Source of the DNA: Okibacterium sp. HSC-33S16
Lineage (GTDB): Bacteria; Actinomycetota; Actinomycetes; Actinomycetales; Microbacteriaceae
Assembly: GCF_024171565.1 (NCBI RefSeq)
Contig: NZ_JALJZZ010000005.1
Location: forward strand, 1-64,000
Reading direction: 5' to 3'
DNA length: 64,000 bases
The position numbers were made by a program, and so were the translations under genes. Shown in pieces: positions 63,193-64,000 of the stretch. The notes under the pieces are model-generated. The model did not search any database, had not been told where the DNA came from, and worked only from the letters and a program-made list of their open reading frames with translations. Each line of letters starts with the position of its first letter. Position 1 is the first letter of the stretch.

Positions 63193-63462
63193 CTATCGAC
63201 CAGTGTCGCGTCCGTGAGCAAAATGTCCTATTCCCAGAACGACGAGCCCTACCACCACTCCGAACATCGCTGTGGTCATCACCACTGCGTCCGCCGGGAG
63301 CATTGCACAGGCCGCCGGCGAATCGTCATACGGACAAGTCCGCCACGGCTGGAAGAAGTAGATGACGCTCATGATCGGCGAAACAAGTGCGATACCGGTC
63401 CCCACCAGTGTGACAAGGGTCTTCCGAGTTTGCGTCAGAGGTGCATCGTATGCGGCCGACAA
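63193..63462 (-). CDS. Small two-helix membrane protein, hypothetical
   Basis: An 89-residue protein, TTG start at 63462 without a ribosome site (GTG at about 63409 is an alternative). Two hydrophobic segments, TLVTLVGTGIALVSPIMSVI at about 15-36 and VVMTTAMFGVVVGLVVLGIG at about 60-80, are separated by a loop with two cysteines (TCPYDDSPAACAML). No family recognised. It lies between the terminator and the GntR gene, 34 bases from the latter; the 175 bases at 63018-63192 hold only the terminator. Confidence 0.5.
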   Translation of the reverse strand: MSAAYDAPLTQTRKTLVTLVGTGIALVSPIMSVIYFFQPWRTCPYDDSPAACAMLPADAVVMTTAMFGVVVGLVVLGIGHFAHGRDTGR

Positions 63463-63496
63463 AATCCGTCGGGTACGCCGTCCCGTGACCGTTTGG

Positions 63497-64000
63497 TTAG
63501 TGAGAGTGAGCGTCAGAGCGTGAGCGGAAGCGCACCTTCTCGATGTGGTCGCGCATCGCGGCAGCGGCCTCTTCGGGCTGTCCGCTCCGGAACGCGTCGA
63601 TGATGCGCGTGTGCTCGACCACGGCGTCCTCGGCGTCGGTCACACCGCTGAGGACCGTCTGCCGCATCCGGTGCACTCGGGTGGAGATGACCTCAGACAT
63701 GTCGATGAGGAACGGGTTGTTCGTCCCCTCGAAGATCAGGTGGTGGAAAGTCCAGTCCACCGTGAAGTATTCGCGAAGGAGGGCAACCGAGAGGGTTCCT
63801 GCTGCCGCGGCGGCACGCACCTTCTCAGTGACGGCCCGGTGCTGCTCAAGTGCCGCTTCGAGCCGGGGCACGAGACTGTCCGAGTGCCGCGCTGCGAGCT
63901 CCGCAGCACCACCCTCGAGCACGATACGCGTGTCGAAGAGCGACTCGAGCTGGCTGTCGGTGATTTGTGGGGCGACCCGGTACCCCTTGAGCGGTTCGCG
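63497..64000 (-). CDS. GntR/FCD family regulator, C-terminal part
   Basis: Runs off the right edge; 167 codons visible. The FCD effector domain is recognised by ESLFDTRIVLEGGAAELAARH near its start, then YFTVDWTFHHLIFEGTNNPFLI and VVEHTRIIDAFRSGQPEEAAAAMRDHIEKV, whose Asp/His residues (D, H, H) form the usual metal/ligand site. The winged-helix N-terminus lies outside the window. It is convergent with the catabolic operon at 58745-63017, and is its likely regulator. Confidence 0.85.
   Translation of the reverse strand, partial: REPLKGYRVAPQITDSQLESLFDTRIVLEGGAAELAARHSDSLVPRLEAALEQHRAVTEKVRAAAAAGTLSVALLREYFTVDWTFHHLIFEGTNNPFLIDMSEVISTRVHRMRQTVLSGVTDAEDAVVEHTRIIDAFRSGQPEEAAAAMRDHIEKVRFRSRSDAHSH

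Noticed and set aside
1-64000. CRISPR arrays, insertion sequences, toxin-antitoxin or phage-defence systems
   Set aside because: I looked for regularly spaced repeats, transposase motifs and paired small ORFs and saw none. The TGTGACA set at 27367-27425 is a regulatory dyad and is too short and closely spaced to be a CRISPR array.

Overview
The window is a GC-rich chromosomal segment of an actinobacterium, most probably a Microbacteriaceae member (my inference, from the DUF222/13E12-type protein at the left edge, the rplKA and rplJL operons split by unrelated genes, the NusG with a long acidic N-terminus, and the dense set of CUT2 sugar importers with LacI regulators). No insertion sequence, prophage, CRISPR array or replication origin is visible. 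Most genes read rightwards-to-leftwards (minus strand).

Layout. 1-763: 5' part of a DUF222 protein. 986-5080 (plus): Gfo/Idh/MocA dehydrogenase, DUF993 (DHDPS-like) protein and two xylose-isomerase-like TIM barrels, a candidate 3-keto-sugar or sugar-acid pathway. 5118-12024 (minus): a ytfQRT-yjfF type furanose importer, a LacI regulator and glycerate kinase, with two LacI-type operators around the importer promoter. 12256-16314 (minus): a ChvE/GguAB type importer. 16570-25950 (minus): an L-arabinose locus of substrate-binding protein, ATPase, permease, a degenerate ABC pseudo-ATPase, araB, araD and araA, headed by a divergent-site LacI regulator at 26243-27271. The SBP genes of three importers are each followed by an intercistronic hairpin.

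27454-36904: an MFS exporter, an SDR, the cbs-metB transsulfuration pair, a DUF3105-DUF305 membrane pair, a LysM lipoprotein and an ABC exporter. 36977-41727: an alpha-glucoside-type CUT1 importer with its divergent LacI regulator and CCGG-centred operators. 41756-43479: MarR-MFS operon with a perfect palindromic operator. 43647-44853: rplJL with a leader that contains an intrinsic terminator. 44869-50243: HAD phosphatase, an OmpR-type two-component system and a MacB-like ABC transporter that share a regulatory region holding a 7-4-7 direct repeat. 50315-55430: small metabolic and redox genes. 55522-58349: tRNA-Trp, secE, nusG, rplK, rplA.

58745-63017 (plus): a catabolic operon (TIM-barrel isomerase, 3-hydroxyacyl-CoA-dehydrogenase-like enzyme, SDR, a 36-residue membrane protein, an ACS-family MFS importer), with its promoter overlapped by a palindrome and a GntR/FCD regulator entering from the right edge. 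The overall picture is a plant-polysaccharide or sugar scavenging lifestyle: import of pentoses, furanoses, alpha-glucosides and sugar acids, each module with its own LacI, GntR or MarR switch, set beside core ribosomal and secretion genes.
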